A stretch of DNA of 64,000 nucleotides from Pectobacterium polonicum (GTDB taxonomy: Bacteria > Pseudomonadota > Gammaproteobacteria > Enterobacterales > Enterobacteriaceae), in the NCBI RefSeq assembly GCF_005497185.1, contig NZ_RJTN01000017.1, positions 35,725 through 99,724 of the forward strand, read 5' to 3'. Position numbers and translations under genes: made by a program. Each line of letters starts with the position of its first letter. The stretch's first letter is position 1. Positions 8,967-17,713 of the stretch are shown one piece after another. The notes under the pieces were generated by a model, which was not told the DNA's origin, did no database searches, and worked only from the letters and a program-made list of their open reading frames with translations.

Positions 8967-9427
8967 AATCCTTACCTCCCTAACAAATCCAAAATTTCAC
9001 CACCCTGTTTATGATAGGACATGTTTTTCATGGGCAGAATCTTCCATGTATATACCCGTCATACTTCAAGCTGCTTGTGCGTTGACAATACTCGGCTCAT
9101 CTCTGGGCCTCACCCTGAGGGGCCGCCGCAAGCGGCGTTCAAATTGGCTAAGCCAATTTCGGCCAACTCATATCAGTTTATTTTTCCCATCCTGATATTA
9201 TCTTCGATTCGTTAGCATTGAAAGGCTCTCTCACTTTACTACTCTCTGCGACACCTCACACAGGTTCTATTCGCTGTCGTAACCAAATCAAGTGTCATTG
9301 CCATCTTCTTGAGAATAAAACAACAAAAATAGTGTGTTACTACATCGTGGCATAAGCCTTTTGCAAACGGGCTTGAACAGTTTTAGCGGGTCCGCAGGGC
9401 GAGCCTCAGAATAAGGGGAGTAAAATA
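8967..9427. pseudogene. scrap zone: partial MITE, hairpin and rhs core piece, cassette 15
   Basis: Contains one end of the palindromic repeat (about 9050-9085), a small GC hairpin (GCCGCCGCAAGCGGCG near 9133), and about 75 bases of rhs core (about 9240-9290) encoding FGYDSE then NLCEVSQ on the minus strand. There is no intact frame and no toxin domain. Confidence 0.55.
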
Positions 9428-9561
9428 GCAAGTCCAACTCGCTCTCTGCCATCAACCTTAAAGGGCGCTAGCTCGAAAAGTCGGGATTTATTACCGGGAT
9501 GCCCGTTACCGTTACGGGGTAAAGCGGCAGGATTATTATTGAGGCTGAGATTAATTCGTAA
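9428..9561 (+). pseudogene. symE: symE remnant 4
   Basis: SymE-like segment with in-frame stops (GR then stop at the GRWLEE position). It ends AEINS then stop instead of the usual QINL. Confidence 0.6.
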
Positions 9562-9686
9562 TGGTTGACCAGAAAATAAAATAAAAATGTGGACGAATCA
9601 TGAGAGCACTTACGGTTTTAGCTATAGATTGATCAGGTCATTAATCAACACAAATTAGTAATCATAAGAAAAACCCGATTCCCCTT

Positions 9687-10061
9687 TCATATATCAGAAT
9701 AAGGATTAATGCTGTATTTAATTTCTTTTGTAGCAAAGTACACATCTGACATACGATAATCATTAACATCATCCATATCATCAGAATATGGAGAGAAATC
9801 GATATAATGAATGTCTTCAATATATTTATAAGAGATACCATTACTCATTACTGTATTGCTGCATTTTATTCTTTTCTTAACAGCAAATTCAACCAACCCT
9901 TTTAATTCAAATATTACATTGACCCACTCCCTGTCAGTTCTCCTTATAACAGAGACCTCGACAATCGCACTTTCAAAGGAAATAAAGTTAATATTTTTAA
10001 TAACCCCATCATATCCGTTCGTTATTTCATTAAGCATATTTATGATCATAAAATTTTTCAT
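9687..10061 (-). CDS. putative immunity protein, cassette 14
   Basis: A 124-residue protein, MKNFMIINMLNEITNGYDGV at the start, with predicted beta strands in the middle (FESAIVEVSVIRR, EWVNVIFELKG). TAGGAAA stands directly before the ATG. The spacer 9562-9686 between it and symE remnant 4 shows only a decayed hairpin. No family recognised. Confidence 0.58.
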   Translation of the reverse strand: MKNFMIINMLNEITNGYDGVIKNINFISFESAIVEVSVIRRTDREWVNVIFELKGLVEFAVKKRIKCSNTVMSNGISYKYIEDIHYIDFSPYSDDMDDVNDYRMSDVYFATKEIKYSINPYSDI

Positions 10062-10274
10062 TTTCCTATAGGCCGTGTGGGATTCAATTTCTAACAGTAT
10101 TTCTTGTTTTCTCCGTTCCTGAGAAATGCCGATCTGCTGACGGATCAGTTTTTTAAATTCTCTGGACTATTCGGCTGTTTACATCCAGATCCAGCCAATC
10201 TCAGCGGATCACCCCATTCCAAATGGGTTATGAACATACGCTAGAGGTCAGACACCGTCGTATAAACCTATCGG
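10062..10274 (-). pseudogene. Rhs tip and toxin stub, cassette 14
   Basis: Minus-strand reading gives DPIGLYDGV, then a stop, then PLAYVHNPFGMG, another stop, and a short helical tail (FKKLIRQQIGISQERRKQEI) running into the immunity gene. Several stops remain, and only about 40 residues of the warhead survive. Confidence 0.55.
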
Positions 10275-10439
10275 ATCAACTGGAATAATTAACCCATCAT
10301 ACAGACGTACCACCAGAAGCTACCATAGTGACAGCTTGTTATAAGTTTTACATGCTACCACCATACCTTGGCATTCTGATCTTACCTGCACAATACAATC
10401 ATATTTATTTTCATGTAATTGGCATTAGCGACTCATGTA
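10275..10439. repeat. cassette spacer repeat, copy b
   Basis: Second copy of the spacer described at 8126. It starts just beyond the DPIG codons of the Rhs tip and stops exactly at the SymE INLK word. Confidence 0.6.
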
Positions 10440-10549
10440 GCGCCATCAACCTTAAAGACCGCTAGCTCGAAAAGTCGGGGTTTATTACCGGGATACCCGT
10501 TACAATGGAAAGAGGCAGGATTATTATTGAGACTGAGATTAATTTGTAA
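10440..10549 (+). pseudogene. symE: symE remnant 5
   Basis: Frame encodes INLKDR, then a stop, then LEKSGFITGIPVT, and ends TEINL then stop. About ten bases are deleted in the VTVTVER part. Confidence 0.6.
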
Positions 10550-10600
10550 TAGTTGACCACTAATAAAGTAAGGATCGTGAGATCGCCTCCAGATTTTTAT

Positions 10601-10972
10601 TTATCTTAACGCCTCTCGTTTAATTAACTTACCTTTATCAATAGAAAGATAGTCTTTTTCATTACCATGAAAAACTTCAACATATTCACTCACTTCTACA
10701 GAGTTGATTATTCCGCAAAGATAATTCCATGAAGTTTTATTTTTATTATCAAAAAATATCACTCCCCATTCACATGGAACTATGTATCTTTCAAAGGAAA
10801 GCGGAATGATGTCATAAGTAATACCACCAAGCCGAGATATTTCACTTCGAACATCATCTGTGAAAAAAATCAACCCATCATCTTTTTTTTCCTGCGACAC
10901 GTTACAATCTGGGCAACGTGCTGCTTCTGATTCGTAACTAGAATAACAATTCTGACAGGTAATATATTTCAT
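10601..10972 (-). CDS. zinc-ribbon immunity-like protein, cassette 13
   Basis: A 123-residue protein whose N-terminus carries two Cys pairs, CQNCYSSYESEAARCPDC, a compact zinc ribbon of the CxxC-x(11)-CxxC kind. A beta-rich part follows (GGITYDIIPLSFERYIVP). GGAAGCGGC precedes the ATG. It sits in the immunity position of an Rhs cassette; a zinc ribbon is unusual there. It might bind nucleic acid or simply stabilise the fold. Confidence 0.6.
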   Translation of the reverse strand: MKYITCQNCYSSYESEAARCPDCNVSQEKKDDGLIFFTDDVRSEISRLGGITYDIIPLSFERYIVPCEWGVIFFDNKNKTSWNYLCGIINSVEVSEYVEVFHGNEKDYLSIDKGKLIKREALR

Positions 10973-11190
10973 GCCGCTTCCTATTTTATCGGAATATTGG
11001 AAGTAATCATTCCCAATCCTGTTACATCGATATGAGAATCAGTATGATTCATAATAATCCGTATTTTTTATTCACTCCATTTCTCATTCCCGCACCTTAA
11101 AATACGTTCCAAAAAAACTTTATCTATGTACCAATCATATAACTCATGCCAAGCAGTTAAACCTAATAGATTATGCACATACACTTGAGG
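10973..11190 (-). pseudogene. Rhs tip and toxin scrap, cassette 13
   Basis: Reads VYVHNLLGLTAWHELYDWYI then about 18 further residues to a stop, and in a shifted frame a tail DVTGLGMITSNIPI. The Rhs tip has lost its WVDP residues, and the warhead is reduced to fragments. Confidence 0.5.
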
Positions 11191-11210
11191 ATGGAATTAG
11201 TAACTTATGT

Positions 11211-11321
11211 AGCGCCATCAACCTTAAAGACCGCTAACTCTAAAAGTCGAAATTTATTACCGGGATACCCGTTACAGTGGAAAGAGGCAGGATTATTATT
11301 GAGACTGAGATTAATGTGTAG
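11211..11321 (+). pseudogene. symE: symE remnant 6
   Basis: SymE-like tail with a stop after INLKDR and a short deletion, preceded by the last 20 bases of the spacer repeat (TAACTTATGTAGCGCC). Confidence 0.6.
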
Positions 11322-11377
11322 AAATAACCTGATCATAAAAAATCTGGGAGGAGCGTGTGATCGACTCCGGCTGTTTA

Positions 11378-11761
11378 TTATTTAATAAAGTATGCTAAGC
11401 GCTCACCTAGTTTCAAATCTTCTCTCTTATAATAAAAAACAGTATCAAAATTAATGGATATATACTTCCCTATTACCTTAAACGTAAAATCATCATCCGA
11501 ATAGAACTCAACAATAAATTCATCGCCTAAATGACTTTTAGATATTTTAATAAAATCATCATTCACATCACATGGCCAGTCCAATATCCCTTGAACAAAT
11601 GATGGTAATTCAATGATTATTTCCAACGTATGGTAGTATGATAAATCATCACTCCCTACTATGATTAGACGTTCTCGGTCATATAAAAAAACAGAGAAAT
11701 CCAACCAACTTTGCTTCCAATCATGCTCTTTTATAGCGGATACTAAATCTTGTTCTTTCAT
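11378..11761 (-). CDS. putative immunity protein, cassette 12
   Basis: A 127-residue acidic protein (FSVFLYDRERLIIVGSDDL, ILDWPCDVNDDFIKIS). A good ribosome site (GGAGTAATTCC) precedes the ATG, which also overlaps the TGA of the toxin tail. No family recognised. Confidence 0.6.
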   Translation of the reverse strand: MKEQDLVSAIKEHDWKQSWLDFSVFLYDRERLIIVGSDDLSYYHTLEIIIELPSFVQGILDWPCDVNDDFIKISKSHLGDEFIVEFYSDDDFTFKVIGKYISINFDTVFYYKREDLKLGERLAYFIK

Positions 11762-11890
11762 GGAATTACTCCATTAGGTAAAGGAATGTGCGTGCTATTT
11801 TCCGCGACAGAACCCTAATTTTTATTAGGAATATTATGGCCGGCAAACTCACCCGCACCAGACGGTCCTGTACATCGTACTATCACACTT
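11758..11890 (-). pseudogene. toxin tail joined to rhs core scrap, cassette 12
   Basis: The minus strand reads AGHNIPNKN, an amber stop, then GSVAENSTHIPLPNGVIP and a TGA that overlaps the immunity ATG. Upstream it joins rhs core DNA ([12 protein letters not shown]) with no DPLGL tip, so the tip and most of the toxin are deleted. Confidence 0.5.
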
Positions 11891-12079
11891 AATAAATCCG
11901 CCAAAACAGAGCGTTACTACACCGTGGGATACGCCCCGCACAATGGTAAATCTAACCCGCCCTCTGCCATCAACCTTAAAGGCCGCTGGCTGGAAGAGCC
12001 CGGCTTTATTACCGGGATGCCCATCACTGTGACGTTGGAGCGCGTCAGGATTATTATTGAGGCGCAGATTAATTTATAA
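11891..12079 (+). pseudogene. symE: symE remnant 7 (long)
   Basis: Open SymE-like frame from the rhs junction: [18 protein letters not shown] then INLKGRWLEEPGFITG, ending AQINL then stop. It is about 60 codons long but lacks its own start codon; the frame runs out of rhs DNA at the GTACATC junction. Confidence 0.65.
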
Positions 12080-12124
12080 AAAACAACCTGACCATAAAAT
12101 AATAATCCGGAAGTTCCAGTTTTT

Positions 12125-12556
12125 CTAAACAACCCTTTTAGTTATCTCTAAATAATGATTATAAGTCTCTTTACTAAGGAATTTTCTAGCCAAATTATAG
12201 CTAAAATCATTCCCCATCATCGCTTCGAATACACATGTATTTAATACATCACGGACATCACAGTCAGAACTCAAATAAACCTCATCAATAAACAAGCAGA
12301 TCCTTTCTATTTCTTTATCAAGGAGTTCTTTGTTTTCATAAATCACTTCAACATTGCCATAAAAATAATTTCTAGGATCGCATTTATTAAAAAATCGAAG
12401 ATTAATTAAATCAATAAAAAACGATCCAAAAGATCCATATAATAAATACACATCGTCATCGTCATTGCTTTGAGAGAAAAGAGGGAAATTTTCCCTCAGC
12501 ATGTTTATTAACTCATTATTTTTCATAGATACCAACGCTCCCCTTAAATCATCCAT
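12125..12556 (-). CDS. DUF7674-like immunity protein, cassette 11
   Basis: A 143-residue protein resembling the DUF7674 pattern: MLRENFPLFSQ, LLYGSFGSFFIDLINL, ICLFIDEVYLSSDCDVRDV and a C-terminal ARKFLSKETYNHYLEI. Such proteins are often found next to polymorphic toxins. A shorter start at 12526 (MKNNELINML) fits the usual family start equally well. It is separated from the toxin stop by 95 bases, more than in other cassettes. Confidence 0.6.
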   Translation of the reverse strand: MDDLRGALVSMKNNELINMLRENFPLFSQSNDDDDVYLLYGSFGSFFIDLINLRFFNKCDPRNYFYGNVEVIYENKELLDKEIERICLFIDEVYLSSDCDVRDVLNTCVFEAMMGNDFSYNLARKFLSKETYNHYLEITKRVV

Positions 12557-12651
12557 GATATAATTCCCAAGCTTCCATCCGAACCACTCGTGATATTTTT
12601 AAGCGCACAAAAAATAATTTCCACCTTTATTTACACGGTCAGATCAGCAAA

Positions 12652-13123
12652 TTAATCGCCCAGTATTTTTGTATGTAGAATAGATGCTACCTTGCCCCCA
12701 TCAGGAACATTTTCACCAGGACGATATAATTCAGAAAACATGTTCTTTAATTTAGGATTATCTATGGAATCTATTATCTTCTGACGCTGCTCTGGCGATA
12801 TAGCATAATTTCCATCCCTTGCTTTTTTCAATATGTCCCTAGACTTAATCCCTTCTTTCGGCGTTAATCCAAGAGGATCTACCCAGCTGAGCGGATTGTG
12901 TACATACGCTTGAGGTCTAATACCCCCCGCCAACCCTATCGGATCAGGCGACAGGTACTGCCCGTTCTCTGCATCATAGTAACGATGCCGGTTGTATTTC
13001 CGCGTCGTACAACTGCCCCTGATAGCGCATCTCGCAGTACACTTCCCCGTTTGCCGCATCCCCATTACCTTCCACATCGTAACCAAACCTCGTTTCTCTG
13101 CCGTCTTCGTGAGAACAAAGTAA
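12652..13123 (-). pseudogene. Rhs tip with short C-terminal toxin, cassette 11
   Basis: Rhs core end [16 protein letters not shown], then a frame break in which TGLY is missing, then [20 protein letters not shown] and WVDPLGL. The warhead of about 65 residues reads [18 protein letters not shown] to [20 protein letters not shown] do not know its activity; it may be truncated. The break upstream prevents production from an Rhs. Confidence 0.6.
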
Positions 13124-13389
13124 CCAAAACAGAGCGTTACTACATAGTGAGATACGCTTCGCACAACGGCAAGCCCAACTCACCCTCCACCATCAGCCTT
13201 AAAGGCGCTGGCTCGAAGAGTCGGATTTATCACCGAGCAACCGCTGAAGCTGCGCACCATACCCGGCGGCATTGTGATTACCACGTACTCTGGCAAGACC
13301 TGCAAGCCCTCAGCATTACCCCGTTTGATGAACGTGCGGCAGTGGCTCAACCGCTTTCTCGGCGGGCTGGATGTGGGAGGGGCGCGATA
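13124..13389 (+). pseudogene. symE: hybrid symE remnant 8
   Basis: Begins like the other copies ([22 protein letters not shown] region with a one-base loss) but switches at the Phe-Ile-Thr-Glu codons into the C-terminal part of a second SymE type: QPLKLRTIPGGIVITT and a segment near RLMNVRQWLNRF. It is a recombinant of two SymE lineages with frame breaks. Confidence 0.55.
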
Positions 13390-13409
13390 AGCATAAGATA
13401 CGCATTCCA

Positions 13410-13715
13410 GCGCGGCGACCTGCCAAAAATGACGCTGGCAGGCAACAAACTGGCGCAGATGGGTTTTACCGCCCATACCCTGTTCCGCATCAGCCTCTAC
13501 GTAACGGACTGATGCAGGCACGACTCGATGAGGGCACCGATATTACGGCGCTAATGGCCGAACTCGACGGCCACAACAGCAGGGGCAGACCAGGTAAGTG
13601 ATAACGGAGAACTGACACTGGCTCACCCTGAGCGATTACTCGACCAGCCGTTCATGATTGATGCGCTGCCGATAAAATGATTATTCGGGCAGAATGGGAG
13701 ACTATGCTGGCGTAA
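13410..13715 (+). pseudogene. symE: symE remnant 9, second SymE type
   Basis: Homologous to the intact frame at 26315-26614: KMTLAGNKLAQMGFTAHTLF, then LMQARLDEGTDITALMAEL and DNGELTLA, but with several frame shifts. It ends with the same GCGTAATAACACAAGCTG sequence. Confidence 0.6.
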
Positions 13716-13735
13716 TAACACAAGCTGATAAAAAT

Positions 13736-13777
13736 AAAATAGCCGGAAGGATTGTGAGATCGCTTTCGGCTATTTTT
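13736..13777. terminator. conserved cassette hairpin (cassette 10)
   Basis: Arms AAAATAGCCGGAAGG and CTTTCGGCTATTTTT are nearly exact complements, flanked by A and T runs, so it would work on both strands between convergent symE and immunity genes. Confidence 0.75.
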
Positions 13778-13782
13778 ATATA

Positions 13783-14259
13783 TCAATAAACCACTAATTT
13801 ACCATTGGGCCACACCCCATCCCAACCACAGGGTATATGACCTGACTCATAGATGTGAATCAAAGAATCAAAGAACAGTGGTTTTTTAATTTTATCTTTA
13901 TATGCATCCTCAATTAAATAACTAACAACATCCCATTCAATACATTGCAAAAGTAGAACATTGTCAAAATCATTCAACCTGGGTATTGTTTTCAATAATT
14001 TATCTTTCAAAAAACACTTAGCTTCTTTTGCTAAATTATTCCACTCTTGGAAAATAACAGTGTGTTTAACTGCAAGATACCCTGATATTTCATTGGACTC
14101 TTCCAGAGTAACATTTTCCCAATCAAGGCTACTCAAAGATAAATTAGCCTCATTCAAAGAGGCAGCAACTTTGATATTAGGAATAGAGCATTGGTTACCA
14201 ACATTAGCAAACCAATCTACTTTAAGCAGTCTATCAACGGCATCATTAGATATCTTCAT
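13783..14259 (-). CDS. putative immunity protein, cassette 10
   Basis: A 158-residue protein ending ESGHIPCGWDGVWPNGKLVV, a motif I have the impression recurs in polymorphic-toxin immunity proteins but cannot name. Its ATG overlaps the toxin stop (ATGA). Trp- and Cys-rich C-terminus; no membrane segments. Confidence 0.6.
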   Translation of the reverse strand: MKISNDAVDRLLKVDWFANVGNQCSIPNIKVAASLNEANLSLSSLDWENVTLEESNEISGYLAVKHTVIFQEWNNLAKEAKCFLKDKLLKTIPRLNDFDNVLLLQCIEWDVVSYLIEDAYKDKIKKPLFFDSLIHIYESGHIPCGWDGVWPNGKLVVY

Positions 14260-14705
14260 GATTTAACCTGATTAATTCTTCCGGGGAGACTAGGTACCTT
14301 CACGCTGCCAAGAACACCATCTCGAACTCTATTTTGTATACTATACCTTACTACCTGACTTACCTCATTTTCAGGTAGCCCAGCAGCTTCTAAAGATCTT
14401 TTCAATGCTTGAGTATATTTCATATTAGTAGGTCGCTGGCCATTGAGTTCACCACCTCGCCTATATTTATCCCAGAAATTCTCCATTGCGCAATGGCTTT
14501 ATAGTGAGGCATTCCCGGCTCCGTAAACGCACTACCTTCCCGCTTAATAGCTGCACCTTTCTCTCTCGGAATAACATAGTGAGCTGATAACTTATCTCCA
14601 ACTTGCCCTTCCATCGCCTTGTCAAGAATAGAGCTATTGGATAAGCCTAAGGGTTCTATCCATCCCAATGGATTTGTGACATACGATTGTGGTCTCATCC
14701 CCAGC
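14256..14705 (-). pseudogene. Rhs tip plus frameshifted toxin, cassette 10
   Basis: Tip IRPQSYVTNPLGW and EPLGL, then a warhead in two frames: LDKAMEGQVGDKL to EPGMPHYKAIAQ (first frame), then MENFWDKYRRGGELNGQRPT to VPSLPGRINQVKS (second frame). The overlap near 14480 shows a single small indel. Joined, they make a domain of about 125 residues. The conserved His-Tyr in PHYKAI and the Phe-Trp helix could mark an active site; the activity is unknown. Confidence 0.6.
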
Positions 14706-14724
14706 TACCCCTATCGGGTCCATT

Positions 14725-14886
14725 GGAACAATTGATCCATCATACAGATCGTGCTATCGGAAGTGATCGTAGTGGCTGCTTGTTATAAACTTTACATGCT
14801 ACCGCCATACCTTGGCATTCAGTTATCTTGCCTGCACAGTACAATCATACTGATTTTCATGTGGTTAGCATTAGTGACGTTATGCA
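14725..14886. repeat. cassette spacer repeat, copy c
   Basis: Third copy of the spacer (see 8126), with the landmarks CCATCATACAGATCGTGC, CATACCTTGGCATTC and TGATTTTCATG in order. Confidence 0.65.
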
Positions 14887-15001
14887 ACACCATCAACCTT
14901 AAAGGCCGATGGCTCGAAGAGCCGGGCTTTATCACCGGGATGCCCGTTACCGTTACGGTGGAAAGGGGAGGATTATTATTGAGACGCAGATTAATTTATA
15001 G
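14887..15001 (+). pseudogene. symE: symE remnant 10
   Basis: INLKGRWLEEPGFITGMPV to ETQINL then stop, in good frame, but its N-terminal half is replaced by the spacer repeat. Confidence 0.65.
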
Positions 15002-15027
15002 CAATTAGCCTGACCATAAAATAAAAA

Positions 15028-15056
15028 TCCGGAAGGATCATCCGATCGTTTCTGGC
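15028..15056. terminator. conserved cassette hairpin (cassette 9)
   Basis: TCCGGAAGGATC arm with partial complement GATCGTTTCTGG. Degenerate compared with the better copies. Confidence 0.6.
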
Positions 15057-15062
15057 TAAAAA

Positions 15063-15437
15063 TTAATCAATAAAGACAAAACTTTCTTTAGCTAAACAAT
15101 TAACCTTTCTATATTCAGATTCCCATTCCCAATATCCATCAGGTTTATCTTGACTGACTCCAGTCATCCAATATAAATCACCATATGCTATCAACATAGC
15201 CCAATGGTACTCAATCTCATGGCTACACAACACAACTGACATATAGCTATTAATAGCATTTTTTATTAATTGGCTAGAATGAACCAAGTAATTGCTTTCT
15301 TCTTTGGTCTTTCCAGTATATTTAAAAATCACAGCAATTATTACTTCGCACCAAGTATGATAATTAAATATAACTTCACCACCGGTTTCATTATCACAGA
15401 AAATCAAATTATCAGATATATTCACATCGTCTATCAC
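15063..15437 (-). CDS. putative immunity protein, cassette 9
   Basis: A 124-residue protein with MLIAYGDLYWMTGVSQD, DGYWEWESEYRKVNCL and a final ESFVFID. It appears to start with GTG at 15437, 11 bases after the toxin stop, with GAGACGA upstream. Aromatic-rich; no family recognised. Confidence 0.58.
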   Translation of the reverse strand: MIDDVNISDNLIFCDNETGGEVIFNYHTWCEVIIAVIFKYTGKTKEESNYLVHSSQLIKNAINSYMSVVLCSHEIEYHWAMLIAYGDLYWMTGVSQDKPDGYWEWESEYRKVNCLAKESFVFID

Positions 15438-15448
15438 AATATTCGTCT

Positions 15449-15824
15449 CTATAATTTAAATCTATCGAATAGTCTTGCCGCGTCATCAAAAAAGATAGCA
15501 AATTGGCTACCTTTACTTGTCGGAACCTTTCCTCTTTCTACGACACTAGGATTCCCCAACATCGGATCATTCACAGCATCATGACTGTGGGAAAGAGTCC
15601 CAGCTCTGCCTTGAGTCACAAAATCGGCCCATTAATCATTAGCTGAGCTGAAATCTTTGATATCAAGTTTTGTGAGTTCAGAATTCGGAATATCAAACTG
15701 GACGATAGCAGGGTGATGGCGTAGCTTTGCTCATTCTTCCGCTTGGACTTTGTCTGTTATCACCTAAAAGCCGCCTTGATCTGCTGGGTTAAAATCTAAA
15801 TTTTTCCGACCTTTTGAAAGATCT
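15449..15824 (-). pseudogene. DUF3990-like ADP-ribosyltransferase toxin with three stops, cassette 9
   Basis: One continuous reading frame gives DLSKGRKNLDFNPADQGGF, stop, VITDKVQAEE, stop, AKLRHHPAIVQFDIPNS to DFSSAND, stop, WADFVTQGRAG and a C-terminus ending FFDDAARLFDRFKL. The frame is kept while three codons have become nonsense, typical of a decaying gene. The pattern recalls DUF3990 ART-like toxins (SKGRKNLDFG opening, F..W..FV middle). The assignment is from memory and tentative. Confidence 0.5.
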
Positions 15825-15950
<126 letters not shown>

Positions 15951-15954
15951 TAGT

Positions 15955-16215
15955 GCCTTATATATTCCCAGTATGATAACAGCCACCCGGCTCATACACC
16001 TACTGTACTTCCCTTACGGCACTGCCATCTGCATAGTATTGCTGCTGATCGATAAGCTGGTCACCGTCCCACCGGTACGCCACCCGCGCTACCGCCTACG
16101 CCGATGGCACTTGTCCCTCGCGCACCTTCTGGATTCGGCGACCAACCGCATCGTAACGATACCGCCGCTGCACGCCATCCGGCAAACTCACCCGCACCAG
16201 ACGGTTCTGCACATC
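15955..16215 (-). pseudogene. rhs core fragment, cassette 9
   Basis: Minus-strand frame [13 protein letters not shown] to [15 protein letters not shown] and [11 protein letters not shown], ending at VYEPGG where the palindromic repeat follows. Contains nonsense codons. No DPLGL tip remains. Confidence 0.7.
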
Positions 16216-16418
16216 GCACTATCACACTTAATAAACCCGCCAAAACAGAGCGTTACTATACCGTGGGATACGCGTCGCACAACAGCAAGCCCAACCCGCC
16301 CTCCGCCATCAACCTGAAAGGTCGCTGGCTCGAAGAGTCCGGCTTTATCACCGGGATGCCCGTTACCGTTACGGTGGAGCTCGGAAGGATTATTATTAAG
16401 ACGCAGATTAATTTATAG
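16216..16418 (+). pseudogene. symE: symE remnant 11 (long)
   Basis: Open frame [20 protein letters not shown] to KTQINL then stop, entered from rhs DNA through the CGTACTATCACACTTAATAA-type junction (here GCACTATC). No own start codon. Confidence 0.65.
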
Positions 16419-16440
16419 CCATTAGCCTGACCATAAAACA

Positions 16441-16480
16441 AAAAGCCGGAAGGGTCGTGTGATCACTTCCAGCTTTTTTA
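16441..16480. terminator. conserved cassette hairpin (cassette 8)
   Basis: AAAAGCCGGAAGGGTC and GATCACTTCCAGCTTTTTT arms with T-run, between symE remnant 11 and the barstar-like gene. Confidence 0.7.
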
Positions 16481-16481
16481 G

Positions 16482-16850
16482 TTAGCTAATAAAAAAAACA
16501 ATCTTTTTCCCTTCACTCTCAAGATAAGACAAATTATCAGAAAATATATCTAGTAAAATATGATAATTCTTACTGTCATTTCTAAGCGCTTTTTTAATAT
16601 CTACTAAAAAAACGCATACCTTATCATTTTCAAGTGAGTCCAAACCACCAAACATAGAATCAGAAAAAGCATCAAAATTGCATCTACTATGCAATGGTGG
16701 ATCTAGGGGTAGAGATATTTTTATTTCATCAAAGACATCATATATATTTTTTACTTGACTGAAACAGGAATTAATTATCACATACCCATTTTCCGCATAC
16801 TCATGCGATAGTGTATCCAGTTCGTTTGTTTGGAAAAAATTCAAAGACAT
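16482..16850 (-). CDS. barstar-family RNase inhibitor (immunity), cassette 8
   Basis: A 122-residue protein with the barstar hallmark region LPLDPPLHSRCNFDAFSDSM (compare the LP..G.N.DAL.D pattern), followed by a beta-alpha-beta tail to KKIVFFIS. The partner upstream is a barnase/RNase N1-like domain, which makes the assignment mutually supportive. The ATG lies one base after the toxin TGA. The gene is intact although the toxin is interrupted. Confidence 0.75.
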   Translation of the reverse strand: MSLNFFQTNELDTLSHEYAENGYVIINSCFSQVKNIYDVFDEIKISLPLDPPLHSRCNFDAFSDSMFGGLDSLENDKVCVFLVDIKKALRNDSKNYHILLDIFSDNLSYLESEGKKIVFFIS

Positions 16851-16851
16851 A

Positions 16852-17460
16852 TCATCTAATCCTTACAAAAGATGGGTTTCCTGAATCACCGTAATGCGTC
16901 CAGATATAATATGTTTCACCCGTATTACTATCGACAACAACTCGCCTAACTCCTGCTCCACTCACACCGGGGCCAGGATCTACTCGATACTCTCTATAAG
17001 GAGAATTTGCACCACTTCCACCAAGCAGTTCGCCTTGATGATTTTTAAACGTAGTTCCCTATTTTTTCCCAAGAGCTCCAACAGATTTATCTCCGTTATC
17101 AATATGTCCTAGCGTTCTATTTACTGCTGCTTCTTCCGCAGCAGGAAGAGAGCCTGGGGTGATCGTAGCAGGATTAGCTCCTTTGGATAATTTTGCGGCC
17201 TCTTCAACCGAATACACTTGTGAGCGATAGTCTTTATACCTTTCATATAGAGCCTGACAAACAGACATTGCTAACCCCAGCGGATCACAGAACTCTAAAG
17301 GATTCGTGGCATATGATTGTGGCCTTATCCCCCCAGCAGCCCTATCGGGTCAGGCGACAGGTGCTGCCCGCTCTCCGCATCATGCAGCGTACTGCCATCC
17401 GGCGCGGTACGCGGCACCAGGCGGTCTGCCACATCGTAGTCATAACTTTACACCAACCCA
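16852..17460 (-). pseudogene. Rhs tip plus barnase-like RNase toxin with an amber codon, cassette 8
   Basis: The tip is broken by one lost base (DPIGLLGG then stop), followed by CDPLGLAMSVCQALYERYKD and a linker to VGALGKK. TAG at 17059-17061 interrupts an otherwise continuous frame that goes on GTTFKNHQGELLGGSGANS, YREYRVDPGPGVSGAGVRR, ETYYIWTHYGDSG and FVRIR then stop. That second part is a microbial ribonuclease (barnase/RNase N1) domain: Glu in YREY, Arg-Arg, and His in WTHY are the usual catalytic set. The TAG is one base from TGG (Trp). rhs core pieces with internal deletions extend to 17460. Confidence 0.72.
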
Positions 17461-17464
17461 TCCT

Positions 17465-17497
17465 AAACAACTGAAACAACTGAAACAACTGAAACAA
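17465..17497. repeat. 9-bp tandem repeat AAACAACTG
   Basis: Three perfect copies of AAACAACTG plus a partial fourth, exactly at the joint between rhs core DNA and a symE fragment. Slippage or recombination debris is likely. Confidence 0.8.
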
Positions 17498-17704
17498 AAT
17501 GGATTTTGCACAAACAAACCGCTCAAGCTGCGCATCATATCCAGCTGTATTATCATCACCACGCAGGCTATCCATGAACTCTGGGGCAACCTGCAAGCCC
17601 TCAACATCGCCCCGTTTGATGAACGTGCGGCCACCCAGTGGCTGAACCATTTTCCCGACGGGCTGAGGTGGGGAATATGGTGGCGTAATAACACAAGCTG
17701 CTAA
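17498..17704 (+). pseudogene. symE: symE remnant 12, second SymE type
   Basis: Open frame NKPLKLRIISSCIIITTQAI, HELWGNLQALNIAPFDERAA and TQWLNHFPDGL: the C-terminal half of a SymE protein, with no N-terminal domain. Ends in the same AATAACACAAGCTG sequence as 13715 and 26614. Confidence 0.6.
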
Positions 17705-17713
17705 AAATAAAAA

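Noticed and set aside
17465..17497. Possible CRISPR-like repeat
   Set aside because: The unit is 9 bases with no spacers; it is a simple tandem repeat. No CRISPR array or cas gene was seen in the window.
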